Positions 16,091 through 25,577 of a stretch of DNA of 64,000 bases are shown here, piece after piece (positions within the stretch are counted from its first letter, which is position 1; the number at the start of each line of letters is the position of its first letter). Made by a program: the position numbers and the translations under genes. Under the pieces are notes generated by a model that searched no databases, was not told the DNA's origin, and was given only the letters and a program-made list of their open reading frames with translations. Origin of the DNA: an uncultured Cyclobacteriaceae bacterium (GTDB lineage Bacteria; Bacteroidota; Bacteroidia; Cytophagales; Cyclobacteriaceae); the NCBI GenBank assembly GCA_905479015.1, contig CAJQKV010000023.1, forward strand, positions 1 to 64,000. The letters are read 5' to 3'.

Positions 16091-18112
16091 CTATTTAAGC
16101 ATCCGGTCAAAGAAATCGGCCGTCGCTTTATAGGCATTTACCCAGTTGCGATGTAATAAAAACCCATGAACTTCATCAGGGAAAACCAATTGCTCATAGT
16201 AGACCTCCTCCTTGCGTAGGGCCTGGATTTTATCAATTGATTCGCTGAACGGTACATTTCGGTCATCATCTCCATGAATGAGTAATACGGGAGAACGCCA
16301 AGTATCCATATAGGCAATCGGACTTGAATCGTAAGCCAGTTTGGCAAAATCAGAGTGCTCAAGAGGATCATAACTGGGCATAAAATTATTAATGATTACA
16401 TTCCAATCCATGACACCATGAATATCAACTCCTGCAGCAAACATATCTGAGGCTCTAGCCAATCCCATAGCCGTAAGGTATCCGCCATAAGACCCCCCCC
16501 ATAAGCCTATTTTAGTTGCGGCTACATTCGGATGGTTTTGTAAAAAAAGACCCGCGCCAAGCACATCATTAAATTCACTATTTCCTCCTGCCCCATAGTT
16601 CAGCGCTTCTCGAAATTTTAAGCCATAACCTGTACCACTTCGGTAATTGACCGATAACACAATATACCCCTGCGACGCAAGATATTGATTCATTGCATAG
16701 GCATAATGATAATAATCTCGATGATGAAAGCCCAATAGCATTTGGCGTCTTGATCCCCCATGGAAAAACAATAAGGCCCGGTTTCTTTGACCTGGTTTTA
16801 ATCCTTTTGGCAAGAACAACTGCCCATGAATTTTCATTCCGTCTGCCGCTGAAAACACCACCGCCTCAGGTAATGTCAGATGTGAACTGGGATAATCTTC
16901 AGAAGAGAATATAGCACGCGCTTGCCCTTTCTCTAAACGCTTCACAGCCGCGGGTTCCAGGCCGGAAGAACCCAAAGCAAAACTATTTCCTAATCCATCG
17001 ATCACAGGTGACCATTCAATCCCCTTTCCCTCAGTGATTTGCGTTATTTTTGAGGCTTTCCATTGTCCTATATGCTGCCGATTGATATCCCCTTGATTGC
17101 TGGAGAATAAAAGCGAGGATCGATCCGGCGATTGACTCACATACTGTATTTCAAAATTACCTGGCGTTAACAACTTGGCCTTTCCTCCTGTAGATGAGAT
17201 GGCATATAGATGCAACCAGCCTTCTTTTTCCCATGGAAATATAAGTTCATTGTTGGACATCCAAAATAACTGTTCAGTACTAGATAATCCATAAAAGCCA
17301 CTTCCTTGACCGTCCTCTGCTTGCCATAAGGTATGGCTTTTACCCCCTTCAATATCTATCAGCCTGATCGAAAATGGCTGAGCCTCTAATCGAGAAACAA
17401 ACATTAAACGTGGATCATAGGGCGTACGCAACACGGCAACCTGATGGCTTTCGGGAGACCAAACCGGAGCATGGTCTACATCCACCGATGGGTCGGGATA
17501 GCTAACGGTCTTTTTTTTGAAATCATAAATACCCAGAAAGGCATGATCTCCTCTGTGACTTATAAAAGCTAGTTTTTTTTGGTCAGGAGAAAGTCGTAGG
17601 GATCCAATTTTGCCTCTAGTGGTAAAGAGTTTATGAGTCAATGTATCCGTTAGATCATAGGAATATACTTGGCCTTCCTTGATGAAATACATGACCTCTC
17701 CTCTAAGAAGAGGTGCGCTGCCCTCTGTTAACTTTTTAGACTTTTTTTCACTAGTTAAATAAATAGCTTGGCCAGAACCTTGAACGGCTAAAGAAGGATT
17801 TGGAAATGCTCCTCCCCTGTTGGGAGCACTTCCCCTCACAAAAATAAGATCAGATCCATAAAATAACAGCTGGCTGATCTCAATCCCGTCATCTGAAGTA
17901 TACTGAGTTTCTTTAACCGCTCGGTATTCTGGAGCATGAGCCGTATAAACATTTCGAACCCCTTTTTCATTGACTACCCATGCAATCTTGCCCATCTGAT
18001 CGGCCGCCTTAAGATGGGATGGGAATGAATAAGACAGAAAATCATCCAAGCCCTTTTGGGCAAAAATTAAAAAACCGGAACAAATAAATAATACATTTAG
18101 CAGCGCTTTCAT
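16091..18112 (-). CDS. Secreted S9 family prolyl oligopeptidase-like peptidase
   Basis: 673 residues. Signal peptide at 1-20 (LLNVLFICSGFLIFAQ). An N-terminal seven-bladed beta-propeller (about 25-390) is followed by an alpha/beta-hydrolase domain (about 410-673). The catalytic triad is visible: Ser541 in GGSYGG, Asp617 in HGDDDRNV and His649 in DEVHGF. The enzyme would cleave oligopeptides in the periplasm, DPP IV or acylaminoacyl-peptidase style. It converges with the Gfo/Idh/MocA gene and stands alone on its strand. Confidence 0.92.
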   Translation of the reverse strand: MKALLNVLFICSGFLIFAQKGLDDFLSYSFPSHLKAADQMGKIAWVVNEKGVRNVYTAHAPEYRAVKETQYTSDDGIEISQLLFYGSDLIFVRGSAPNRGGAFPNPSLAVQGSGQAIYLTSEKKSKKLTEGSAPLLRGEVMYFIKEGQVYSYDLTDTLTHKLFTTRGKIGSLRLSPDQKKLAFISHRGDHAFLGIYDFKKKTVSYPDPSVDVDHAPVWSPESHQVAVLRTPYDPRLMFVSRLEAQPFSIRLIDIEGGKSHTLWQAEDGQGSGFYGLSSTEQLFWMSNNELIFPWEKEGWLHLYAISSTGGKAKLLTPGNFEIQYVSQSPDRSSLLFSSNQGDINRQHIGQWKASKITQITEGKGIEWSPVIDGLGNSFALGSSGLEPAAVKRLEKGQARAIFSSEDYPSSHLTLPEAVVFSAADGMKIHGQLFLPKGLKPGQRNRALLFFHGGSRRQMLLGFHHRDYYHYAYAMNQYLASQGYIVLSVNYRSGTGYGLKFREALNYGAGGNSEFNDVLGAGLFLQNHPNVAATKIGLWGGSYGGYLTAMGLARASDMFAAGVDIHGVMDWNVIINNFMPSYDPLEHSDFAKLAYDSSPIAYMDTWRSPVLLIHGDDDRNVPFSESIDKIQALRKEEVYYEQLVFPDEVHGFLLHRNWVNAYKATADFFDRMLK

Positions 18113-18234
18113 CCTACCTTTCTTTGGTTCTATTTAAATTTAATCAAATCAAATAAGAATCTGCCCATCAAATTCCAAATATGACTTCATCACATTCCAA
18201 AAAAAGAAATCCATTACCTAAACATTAATTCATT

Positions 18235-18552
18235 TTGCTTCAAATCATCGTCCACTACACCCTACACATTTTAGCTCCCGGCATGATTGCATGGATTTTT
18301 TTTAGGGCACATTGGCCTAAAGTTTGGCTCATACTTTTACTTACCATGGCTGTTGATTTAGATCATTTACTCATGTTTCCTGATGTATTTGTGAGCGATC
18401 GCTGCAGCGTAGGACTTCATCTACTTCACAGCTATTGGGCGATCTCAATCTATCTTTTATCTCTTTTCTGGCGCAAAACTAGAATCATCGCAGTGGGCTT
18501 AATTTTTCACATGATCACAGACTGGCTAGATTGTTTCTGGATGATGTATTAA
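18235..18552 (+). CDS. DUF6122 family membrane protein
   Basis: 105 residues with three to four hydrophobic segments. The conserved His/Asp residues lie in HYTLHILAPG, AVDLDHLL and FHMITDWLDC, as in small membrane-bound metal-dependent hydrolase-like proteins (YdjM-like). This matches the DUF6122 proteins of Bacteroidota. The start is TTG at 18235; no ATG precedes it in frame. The substrate is unknown. Confidence 0.75.
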   Translation: MLQIIVHYTLHILAPGMIAWIFFRAHWPKVWLILLLTMAVDLDHLLMFPDVFVSDRCSVGLHLLHSYWAISIYLLSLFWRKTRIIAVGLIFHMITDWLDCFWMMY

Positions 18553-18895
18553 GTCAATGAGTTGAAAAAAAACGGAAAGTCCCTAGCTTAAAAATCATCT
18601 ATAAAATGAAAAAATCATATTATAATGATGAATTATAGTAAATTTTAAAAAAATTCACCAAAATGAAACCTATAAATTACTTATATTGTTAATTAGTTGA
18701 ACACTCCCAACCAGAGAAAAGCCTTGTCAAAACGTGACATTTAACCCTTTACCTTACGCATGTAAGGGTAAGGGTATCCAAATAACGTCGTGACAAGTGA
18801 TGATATATAAATCATCTCTGAACAGTAATAATTAGTATAGAGGCATCCGAAAATCTATAATAGAGTAGGATTAATTTTTTATCAAAAACTTTAAG
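18553..18895. other. Leader/intergenic region before aldehyde dehydrogenase (343 bp)
   Basis: Strongly AT-rich. No convincing gene. Its middle part (18720-18800) holds nested inverted repeats described separately. Both the DUF6122 end and the aldehyde dehydrogenase start lie on the plus strand, so this is the control region of the aldehyde dehydrogenase-DUF779 operon. Confidence 0.7.
18723..18797. promoter_or_regulatory. Nested inverted repeat upstream of aldehyde dehydrogenase, candidate operator
   Basis: Core hairpin at 18744-18775: ACCCTT, TA, CCTTAC, loop GCAT, GTAAGG, GT, AAGGGT. Twelve of fourteen positions pair. The core is flanked by CTTGTCA (18723-18729) and its exact reverse complement TGACAAG (18791-18797). 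The heptamer CGTGACA also occurs twice in direct orientation, at 18733 and 18789. There is no T tract behind it, so a terminator is unlikely. A regulator-binding site or structured leader is the better guess. Confidence 0.5.
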
Positions 18896-20395
18896 ATGGA
18901 CTATAAAAAACCAAAATTTAAAGAAAAATACGAAAATTTCATTGGTGGAAAATTCGTACCTCCCGTTGGTAATGAATATTTTGAAAATAATTCCCCTATC
19001 GACAATACACTGATTGCAAAATATCCAAGATCTCAAAAAGAAGATATAGATAATGCAGTGATTGCGGCCAATAAGGCCAAAGAAGCTTGGGGCAATACCT
19101 CAGCAGCCGAGCGCGCGGGCTTACTTAATAAAGTGGCGGATATCATTGAAGCCAACTTAGAAGAATTCGCTTTGGTAGAAACCTGTGACAACGGTAAGCC
19201 CATTAGAGAATCCTTAAATGCAGACATTCCTTTGAGTGTTGATCATTGGCGCTATTTTGCATCAGCCATAAGAGCTGAAGAAAGTACCATGTCCGAACTT
19301 GACATCCATACCGTTTCCTTAAACCTCAAAGAACCCCTTGGTGTTATCGGACAAATCATCCCTTGGAATTTTCCATTGCTCATGTTGTCTTGGAAACTGC
19401 CTCCAGCATTGGCGACTGGCAACTGTGTCATCTTAAAACCAGCAGAACAAACACCCTCTACAGCTACGCTACTCATGGAGAAAATAGCCGATGTCTTCCC
19501 TCCAGGTGTGGTTAATATCTTGCATGGTTTTGGGCCTGAGGCAGGCAAACCATTGGCTTCGCATTCGGGTATTGACAAAGTCGCTTTCACGGGAGAAACC
19601 ACTACGGGTCAATTGATTATGCAATATGCTTCTAAAAACCTGAATCCTGTAACTATGGAGTTAGGCGGAAAATCACCTAATATCTTCTTTAATTCTGTCA
19701 TGGATGCTGATGATGCTTTTTTAGACAAAGCCATCGAAGGAGCGGTGCTCTTCGCCTTTAATCAAGGAGAAGTATGTACGTGTCCCTCTAGATTATTGGT
19801 ACAAGAGGATATCTATGATGCCTTTATGGCAAGAGTTATTGAACGTACGGAAGCCATCATCCAAGACAATCCTTATGATGTCAATACTATGGTCGGTGCC
19901 CAAGCCTCCAATGATCAATATGAAAAGATACTTTCCTATCTCCATATCGGCAAAGAGGAAGGCGCTAAAGTCCTTACCGGCGGTGCTGCTTGTCATTTAG
20001 ATGGAGACTTGGCCAATGGCTTCTACATACAGCCTACCATTTTGGAAGGGCACAACAAAATGCGGATTTTTCAAGAGGAGATTTTTGGCCCTGTAGTAGC
20101 GGTAACCAAATTCAAAGACGAAGCAGAGGCCTTGGAAATCGCCAATGATACCCTTTATGGTTTAGGTGCTGGTGTTTGGTCCAGAGATGCGCATCAACTG
20201 TATCAAATCCCACGAGCGATCAAAGCAGGTCGTGTTTGGGTTAATTGTTATCATGCCTATCCTGCACATGCGCCATTTGGAGGCTATAAGAAATCAGGAT
20301 TTGGTCGTGAAACGCACTTGATGATGATGAATCATTATCGTCAAACCAAGAACATGCTGATCTCCTATGACAAAAATAAATTAGGATTCTTTTAA
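18896..20395 (+). CDS. NAD-dependent aldehyde dehydrogenase (acetaldehyde dehydrogenase type)
   Basis: 499 residues, full length for the ALDH superfamily. It oxidises aldehydes to acids with NAD(P). Visible motifs: [20 protein letters not shown] for the cofactor, FTGETTTG, general base Glu255 in MELGGKSPN, the catalytic Cys294 in [10 protein letters not shown] (a second Cys at 296), EEIFGPVV, and [13 protein letters not shown] near the end. The sequence is closest to the ExaC/AldB-like group, and the DUF779 gene that follows 66 bases later supports this, because DUF779 genes accompany that group. No signal peptide. Confidence 0.92.
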   Translation: MDYKKPKFKEKYENFIGGKFVPPVGNEYFENNSPIDNTLIAKYPRSQKEDIDNAVIAANKAKEAWGNTSAAERAGLLNKVADIIEANLEEFALVETCDNGKPIRESLNADIPLSVDHWRYFASAIRAEESTMSELDIHTVSLNLKEPLGVIGQIIPWNFPLLMLSWKLPPALATGNCVILKPAEQTPSTATLLMEKIADVFPPGVVNILHGFGPEAGKPLASHSGIDKVAFTGETTTGQLIMQYASKNLNPVTMELGGKSPNIFFNSVMDADDAFLDKAIEGAVLFAFNQGEVCTCPSRLLVQEDIYDAFMARVIERTEAIIQDNPYDVNTMVGAQASNDQYEKILSYLHIGKEEGAKVLTGGAACHLDGDLANGFYIQPTILEGHNKMRIFQEEIFGPVVAVTKFKDEAEALEIANDTLYGLGAGVWSRDAHQLYQIPRAIKAGRVWVNCYHAYPAHAPFGGYKKSGFGRETHLMMMNHYRQTKNMLISYDKNKLGFF

Positions 20396-20461
20396 TCGTT
20401 CAACCCAACAATATGCAAGGTGGTCTTCTCGGAAACCATCTTGTTTTTTAAACTTAAAAAT

Positions 20462-20821
20462 ATGAGTTATACACGCGTAGCGATTACAGAAGCAGCCACT
20501 TCTATCTTAGATAAGCTGAAAGCCAAGCACGGAGACTTAATTTTTCATCAAAGTGGTGGTTGTTGTGACGGTTCATCACCTATGGTGTTTGAAGAAGGTG
20601 ATATGTATTTGGATGAAAGCGATATACTTCTAGGTCAACTAGATGGCATCAATTATTATATGAATCAAGATCAATTTAGCTACTGGAAACATACCCATCT
20701 CACCGTTGATGTGACTGAAGGAAGAGGTGCTAGCTTTTCTCTTGAAATCCCCATGGGCGTCCGTTTCATCATTCGTTCAAGATTATTGACCCAAGAAGAA
20801 AATACGGAATTAAATAATTGA
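20462..20821 (+). CDS. DUF779 family protein
   Basis: 119 residues from the ATG at 20462 (MSYTRVAIT). An upstream in-frame start at 20420 would add 14 residues, but the family begins near SYTRV. The conserved Cys motif FHQSGGCCDGSSPM is present, likely metal-binding. DUF779 proteins are small, soluble and nearly always next to acetaldehyde-type aldehyde dehydrogenases, as here. Their role is not established; support of the dehydrogenase is an inference from context. Confidence 0.85.
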   Translation: MSYTRVAITEAATSILDKLKAKHGDLIFHQSGGCCDGSSPMVFEEGDMYLDESDILLGQLDGINYYMNQDQFSYWKHTHLTVDVTEGRGASFSLEIPMGVRFIIRSRLLTQEENTELNN

Positions 20822-20920
20822 ATACCTTGGTGGGTTTATTCACTTTGTCAATTGACCTTTCGCCTATTCAACATGGAGCATCTATCACTTGATTGATGCT
20901 AAGAGGAGCAAATGATGGAC

Positions 20921-21559
20921 CTATTTGATCTGAAAAATATTGGTTACCGCAGCCGTAATGAATTCGACTCCTATGGCGATGACAATAAAGCCTATAATTC
21001 TTGACAAGGCATTGATCCCTGAGGCACCCATTGCCTTGACAATAACAAAGGAACTTCTTAAAATAAGATAAACAAAAACGGTTGAGATGACGATGGCCCC
21101 TAAGATGATCGCAACATTGACCCACCCCGTATGTTCTTGATTGAAGGTGATTAGTAATGATATGGCACCGGGTCCCGCAATCATAGGAAGGGCCAATGGC
21201 GTTAATGAAATATCTGATCGGGTATTGATGTCCTCCTGTACCGAGTCCTTACTCATTCCTTTGGATTTGGCGAAAGCTCCCGTCAACAAAGAAAACCCAG
21301 AAAAAGTAATAATTAATCCCCCCGCAATTTTCAATGAGTTGAGGGTAATTCCGAAAAATATTAAAATGAATTTACCTGCAAAAAAGGAGATCAATAATAT
21401 AACGAAAACATTGAAAGAAGCCCATAAGGCAATCTTATTTCTTTCGGGCGTCGTGTGCTCTTGCGTTAATCCCACAAAAATAGGTACCGTCCCCAAAGGA
21501 TTCATTACCGAAATCAATGCCCCACAGATAACTAAAAACAAATCCATTTGAATACCCAA
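20921..21559 (-). CDS. MarC family integral membrane protein
   Basis: 212 residues with six hydrophobic segments. The family signatures are GALISVMNPLGTVPIFVGLT near the start and LALPMIAGPGAISLLITF in the middle. MarC/UPF0056 proteins lie in the inner membrane; no transport substrate is established. The true start may be the second Met (MDLFLVICG), 12 bases downstream. Converges with the DUF779 gene with about 100 bases between. Confidence 0.88.
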   Translation of the reverse strand: MGIQMDLFLVICGALISVMNPLGTVPIFVGLTQEHTTPERNKIALWASFNVFVILLISFFAGKFILIFFGITLNSLKIAGGLIITFSGFSLLTGAFAKSKGMSKDSVQEDINTRSDISLTPLALPMIAGPGAISLLITFNQEHTGWVNVAIILGAIVISTVFVYLILRSSFVIVKAMGASGINALSRIIGFIVIAIGVEFITAAVTNIFQIK

Positions 21560-21870
21560 TTATTTTTCAAGCAAAGCTGCTAAAAGTAAAGTACAAAGCT
21601 AGTCTTAAATAAAAATTAATATTCCTCGAGTTTCTACCATTCATAAAATAATCACTCACGCAAAGTCCAGATTTAAAAGATTTCATCATCGTAACATACA
21701 TTCCCAAGGTTTCCTAGCAGACCATCATTCTTTAACGTTTGGTCACTGATCATATTTATATAAACAACAAATATGCTCTGATAACTCATAATAAAATTAT
21801 GACAATCGATCTGCGGAATTAAATTAAGATGCGAGCTTTCCCTTTACAGCGATAATAATCATTTATGATC
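21560..21870. other. Intergenic region of 311 bp
   Basis: Lies between the MarC gene start and the galactokinase stop, both on the minus strand. AT-rich; no ORF of note, no recognisable RNA gene and no strong hairpin seen. Confidence 0.5.
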
Positions 21871-23043
21871 TTAAGAATCTTGGGCCCCGCTATCCAATAT
21901 TTTACAACCCTCTTTGATTTCAATAAAATATGATTCCCCATCCATGCCCATCTTCTCTTTATAGCTACTCAGTATGGAGTTGACCACTTCCTCAGCATTT
22001 GGTTCCGTTACGATATTTAAGGTGCTGCCACCAAAACCTCCTCCCATCATTCTTGACCCAATAATGTGACCGCTTTGTCTTGCTGCGTCCACCAAAAAAT
22101 TCAATTCTTCACAGCTTACCTCATAATCATGAGCCAAGCCCTCATGAGATTGATACATCAATGTCCCAAATAATTGGAGGTCATTCGCATTCAATGCTTG
22201 GCAAGCCTCGACCAATCTTCTGTTTTCATTGATCACATAGTCACATCGCTTAAAAGCAACCGGATCCAAGGCTTTTCCAAAATTCGAAAGATGATCTTGC
22301 GTTACATCTCTCAAAGTAGCAATGGCAGGATCGTGTTTTTTGAGGACTGAAACTGCCCTTTCGCACTCCTCCCTTCTTTTATTGTACTCCGTTGAGTTAA
22401 GCTCGTGTTTGACTTTAGAATCGATGAGCACAAGCTGATAATCATCTAATTGAATTTTTTGATATTGATACTGAAGCGTCCTGCAATCAAGTTTCAGTGC
22501 ATGGCCCTCCATACCAAACATACAGGCATACTGATCCATAATTCCACATTTGACACCTACAAAATGATGCTCGGTAAGTTGCGCGATTTCGGCAATTTCT
22601 TGCTTGCTCAAATCCAATTGATAGGCCTCATTTAAGGCCATACCAAAACCACAAGCCAGCGCCGCAGAAGAAGACATCCCAGCACCTATGGGGATGTCGG
22701 ACTCGAACACCAAGTTGAACCCTTGCTTTACCTTACCGCTACTTTTCATATAATGCATTACGCCCAAAAAATAGTTTTGCCAATTTTTAGCTGAAGGTTT
22801 TAGTTCATCTTGAAAATCAAAAATCAAATGATCTCCAACATCCTTAGCTTCTACCTTACAATGATTATCCTCCCTTAATTGAATTAAAAAATAGGCAGCT
22901 TTATCAATGGCTGCAGGCAGAACAAATCCATAGTTATAATCAGTATGTTCACCAATAAGATTAATTCGGGCTGGAGCATTGACCCAAATGGGTTTACGCT
23001 TCGATCCATTTTCCCATCCACTGAGTTCTTTTTCAAACCGCAT
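21871..23043 (-). CDS. galK: Galactokinase
   Basis: 390 residues, normal for bacterial GalK (GHMP kinase family). It phosphorylates galactose at C1 with ATP, the entry step of the Leloir pathway. The galactose-binding signature APARINLIGEHTDYNYGFVL lies at about 23-42, the ATP-binding GHMP loop IPIGAGMSSSAALACGFG near residue 115, and the C-terminal motif GSRMMGGGFGGSTLNIV near 340. The downstream galT is not adjacent; an aldose 1-epimerase (galM type) lies 13 kb away. A truncated glycosidase fragment sits 3 bases upstream in the same direction. Confidence 0.95.
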   Translation of the reverse strand: MRFEKELSGWENGSKRKPIWVNAPARINLIGEHTDYNYGFVLPAAIDKAAYFLIQLREDNHCKVEAKDVGDHLIFDFQDELKPSAKNWQNYFLGVMHYMKSSGKVKQGFNLVFESDIPIGAGMSSSAALACGFGMALNEAYQLDLSKQEIAEIAQLTEHHFVGVKCGIMDQYACMFGMEGHALKLDCRTLQYQYQKIQLDDYQLVLIDSKVKHELNSTEYNKRREECERAVSVLKKHDPAIATLRDVTQDHLSNFGKALDPVAFKRCDYVINENRRLVEACQALNANDLQLFGTLMYQSHEGLAHDYEVSCEELNFLVDAARQSGHIIGSRMMGGGFGGSTLNIVTEPNAEEVVNSILSSYKEKMGMDGESYFIEIKEGCKILDSGAQDS

Positions 23044-23046
23044 AAG

Positions 23047-23289
23047 TCAATGCTCTTTTTTTAACATTAAAAGTTTTAGACAGTTACAGGAATATGTGAT
23101 CCAAACGTAGGCATCCAGTCCCACAGAAATTCGGTTGATAGGAACAACTTTTTCCTGATGATGATCGATGGAAAATGATATATCCCTGTTCAAATTGACC
23201 TTGATTTTCAATGCCATATTAGGTGTCTCCAGCTCATAGCTTTGAGCCTGAAATGATTGATTATTCATTATCCAACCAGAAGGTATCAT
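23047..23289 (-). pseudogene. Truncated N-terminal fragment resembling a GH97 glycosidase
   Basis: 80 codons. The part FQAQSYELETPNMALKIKV, followed by the NRDISFSIDHHQEKV and PINRISVGLDA segments, reads like the mature N-terminus of the beta-sandwich domain of GH97 (SusB-like) alpha-glucosidases. After GLDA the similarity ends in YVWITYS and a short tail that stops 3 bases before galK. In front, a possible signal peptide (MNKNRLNFRFFF) is out of frame across a run of nine T on the coding strand. This is most simply a decayed gene whose catalytic part is gone. A GH31-type N-domain is an alternative origin; the assignment is by eye. Confidence 0.5.
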
Positions 23290-23815
23290 TAAAAAAAAAT
23301 CTAAAATTAAGCCTGTTTTTGTTCATGCTATTGATGATTTTATTCATGGAAATCAGGGATATTAACCCTTATATCCCAGCTTTTTCATCTACTAATTCTC
23401 ATATTTAAGATGTCATTCAGGAGGCCTCAGAATAAAAAGCTGTTCCTCAACTTAGTCAAAATTACAACCCAATATTATCGTATTTTGATGAGATCACATA
23501 AAGAATAATTAAAGAATATAGTTATCTAAGACTATCGTGAGTGGGTCCAAAAACGGATAAAAAATGATCCCCAAATTATTCAAGCATCGCAAAAAAGTCT
23601 TTTCACTTAATAAGAAAACTCATACCCAAGAAATAAATCGATAGGTCTGGAACGTATTCTTAAGATTTAAGCTTCTGTTTGATTCATTTTTAGGCCTCTT
23701 CCAAGGTTACCTCTGAAATTAGCATGCGTATTATATGGCTGACCGATCCCATCGCATACTACCCTATATGCCATAAAGTCAGTTTAAAGTATCTTGAAAT
23801 GGAAACCATCTTATA
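23290..23815. other. Intergenic region of 526 bp
   Basis: Lies between the glycosidase remnant and the araC-type gene stop. It includes the possible out-of-frame signal peptide of the remnant (about 23290-23340, minus strand) and only short open frames. One plus-strand 32-codon frame at 23410-23508 has no recognisable product. No hairpin terminator seen. Confidence 0.4.
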
Positions 23816-24688
23816 CTATTGAATGATCTCTTTTAAGTCAGACCTATATTGTGAAGGAGTTTTACCTGTAAAAACCTTAAACTGCTTATTGAAATGAGAA
23901 AAATTACCAAATCCACTTTCATAGCAAACTTCAGTGATACTGATCTTTTTTTCTGCCAATAACTTAGATGCATGAACCAATCTATATTCATTGAGAAATT
24001 GAATAAAGGTTTTACTTGTCAATTTTTTAAAATAACGACAAAAAGAAGGTTCAGTCATGCTCACTAAATCCGCAATTTCTGTCAAAGTAATCAACTCCTG
24101 AAAATGCTCACGTACATGATTAAAAACCTTATTAATGCGATCATTGTCTTGTCCTTCTACCTCCAACGAAAAGCCTTCAGCATTCAACAGCACATATTCA
24201 TCAGACAAGGCCAAATCATTAAGTATTTCCAGTAATCTTGTTACTTGTTTAAAATGATTTAACTCATAAAGCCTTTCTAATTTGGCTCCAACTTCAAATT
24301 TAGTCTTTCCCGTGAAGGCCAAACCCTTTCTAGACAATTCAAACATTCGTTTGATAGGGGCCATTTCTGGAACATCAAAAAAATCAGGTCCTAAAAAATC
24401 TGCTGACCAATGGACTACAGTTTCACTACTGTGCCCACTCAGCCTATTGGTAAAGCCTTGATGAGGGAGATTGGGGCCAATTAAAACAAGTTCTCCTTCC
24501 TGGAAATATGACAAATGACTCCCAATATGACGCTTCCCATTACCCCCATGTACATACACCAACTCCAATTCAGGATGATAATGCCAATAAGGTCGAGTAT
24601 CTCGGGGCACATAAGAAAAATTTCTTACTAAAATGGAGCCTCCGTGAGGAGTACTGATCTTCTCAAAAGTAGGATTGGTGAAAATCAT
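23816..24688 (-). CDS. AraC family transcriptional regulator
   Basis: 290 residues. The N-terminal cupin-like sensor (about 10-100) includes PYWHYHPELELVYVHGG and GELVLIGPNLPHQG. The C-terminal pair of helix-turn-helix units (about 190-288) ends with the AraC signature ITEVCYESGFGNFSHFNKQF and GKTPSQYR. A cytoplasmic DNA-binding regulator, probably responding to a sugar or related small molecule. It lies upstream of, and in the same orientation as, the glycosidase remnant and galK, so regulation of sugar use is a plausible role, not shown. Confidence 0.9.
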   Translation of the reverse strand: MIFTNPTFEKISTPHGGSILVRNFSYVPRDTRPYWHYHPELELVYVHGGNGKRHIGSHLSYFQEGELVLIGPNLPHQGFTNRLSGHSSETVVHWSADFLGPDFFDVPEMAPIKRMFELSRKGLAFTGKTKFEVGAKLERLYELNHFKQVTRLLEILNDLALSDEYVLLNAEGFSLEVEGQDNDRINKVFNHVREHFQELITLTEIADLVSMTEPSFCRYFKKLTSKTFIQFLNEYRLVHASKLLAEKKISITEVCYESGFGNFSHFNKQFKVFTGKTPSQYRSDLKEIIQ

Positions 24689-24840
24689 AAAAAAATTATT
24701 TCCCTGCTGGACTTTTAATGATGCTAATTTAACCTATAAGTGTTCAAAATTAACTTTTTTTTAAATCTTAAGTTTACATAAAAGTTAAAATAGAACATAT
24801 ATAGGAAAATTTTGATGTGTCTGATGCTAAATGAACCTAC

Positions 24841-24848
24841 TAGTTTTG
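24841..24848 (+). promoter_or_regulatory. Bacteroidota -7 promoter box TAGTTTTG
   Basis: Perfect TAnnTTTG match, 32 bases before the ATG at 24881. A TTTG at 24812-24815 could serve as the -33 box, but the 25-base spacing is on the long side. Confidence 0.5.
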
Positions 24849-24880
24849 CTTTATCAATTTATCTATAAAACGGTTTCAAA

Positions 24881-25474
24881 ATGAAAAACTTAAAGATTAA
24901 CATATCCATTATATCCTTATTACTATTAATCAACTTTGTGAACGCTGATCACCTTATTGATTTAAGAATTCTTTCTTCAAATAATTCATCATTCATCATT
25001 CAATTATCAGATATTAAGTATGACACGAAATGCTTACTGAAGAATCAACAAGGAGTGATACTTTACAAAGAAGACATCGCTCGTGCTCAGATATTTCAAC
25101 GCTCCCTAAATCTAATAGAATTACCTGACGGGACTTACGAACTCCAAATAGAGGACGATTATAAAACCGAGACCACAAGCTTAACCAAAAGCAATGGTAA
25201 AGTAATGACTGCTAACCAAATTAAAATAACCACCTTCAAACCTCAAATAGTATTAAAGGATACCCAACTCAATGTGAGTTTACTTGCCTTAAACAATGAA
25301 AAGTTAACGGTTTCAATTCTTGATGAAAATCAGAATATAATCTCAGAAAAAAAGTTATCCGGGAGTGTAAATCTAGGCCAGTCCTATGATCTTTCTCAAC
25401 TTAATGCAGGCAACTACACCATCCAACTATATACGAATGGTAAAGTCTATGATAAGCTCATCACATTAAACTAA
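24881..25474 (+). CDS. Secreted protein of unknown function
   Basis: 197 residues. Signal peptide at 1-22 (ISIISLLLLINFVNA). The rest looks like two beta-sandwich repeats with internal similarity: LPDGTYELQIED and LNAGNYTIQLYTNGKVYD are the typical end strands of Bacteroidota Ig-like or Por-secretion-type sorting modules. No catalytic motif. Monocistronic, with its own promoter box and a strong terminator. Confidence 0.75.
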   Translation: MKNLKINISIISLLLLINFVNADHLIDLRILSSNNSSFIIQLSDIKYDTKCLLKNQQGVILYKEDIARAQIFQRSLNLIELPDGTYELQIEDDYKTETTSLTKSNGKVMTANQIKITTFKPQIVLKDTQLNVSLLALNNEKLTVSILDENQNIISEKKLSGSVNLGQSYDLSQLNAGNYTIQLYTNGKVYDKLITLN

Positions 25475-25496
25475 ATTCTTCTTTTTTATTAAGTTT

Positions 25497-25525
25497 AAAG
25501 GGTAGTTTTTAACTACCCTTTTTTT
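25497..25525 (+). terminator. Rho-independent terminator
   Basis: Perfect 11-bp stem AAAGGGTAGTT/AACTACCCTTT with a TTT loop, followed by T residues. Located 23 bases after the stop of the secreted protein gene. Confidence 0.9.
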
Positions 25526-25577
25526 ATGCCCTGATTTTGGTTAGTTTCATACTTACATAAAGTTAAATCCCTGAAAT

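Noticed and set aside
21141-21551. 136-codon plus-strand ORF
   Set aside because: Antisense to marC, which has clear family motifs and membrane segments on the other strand.
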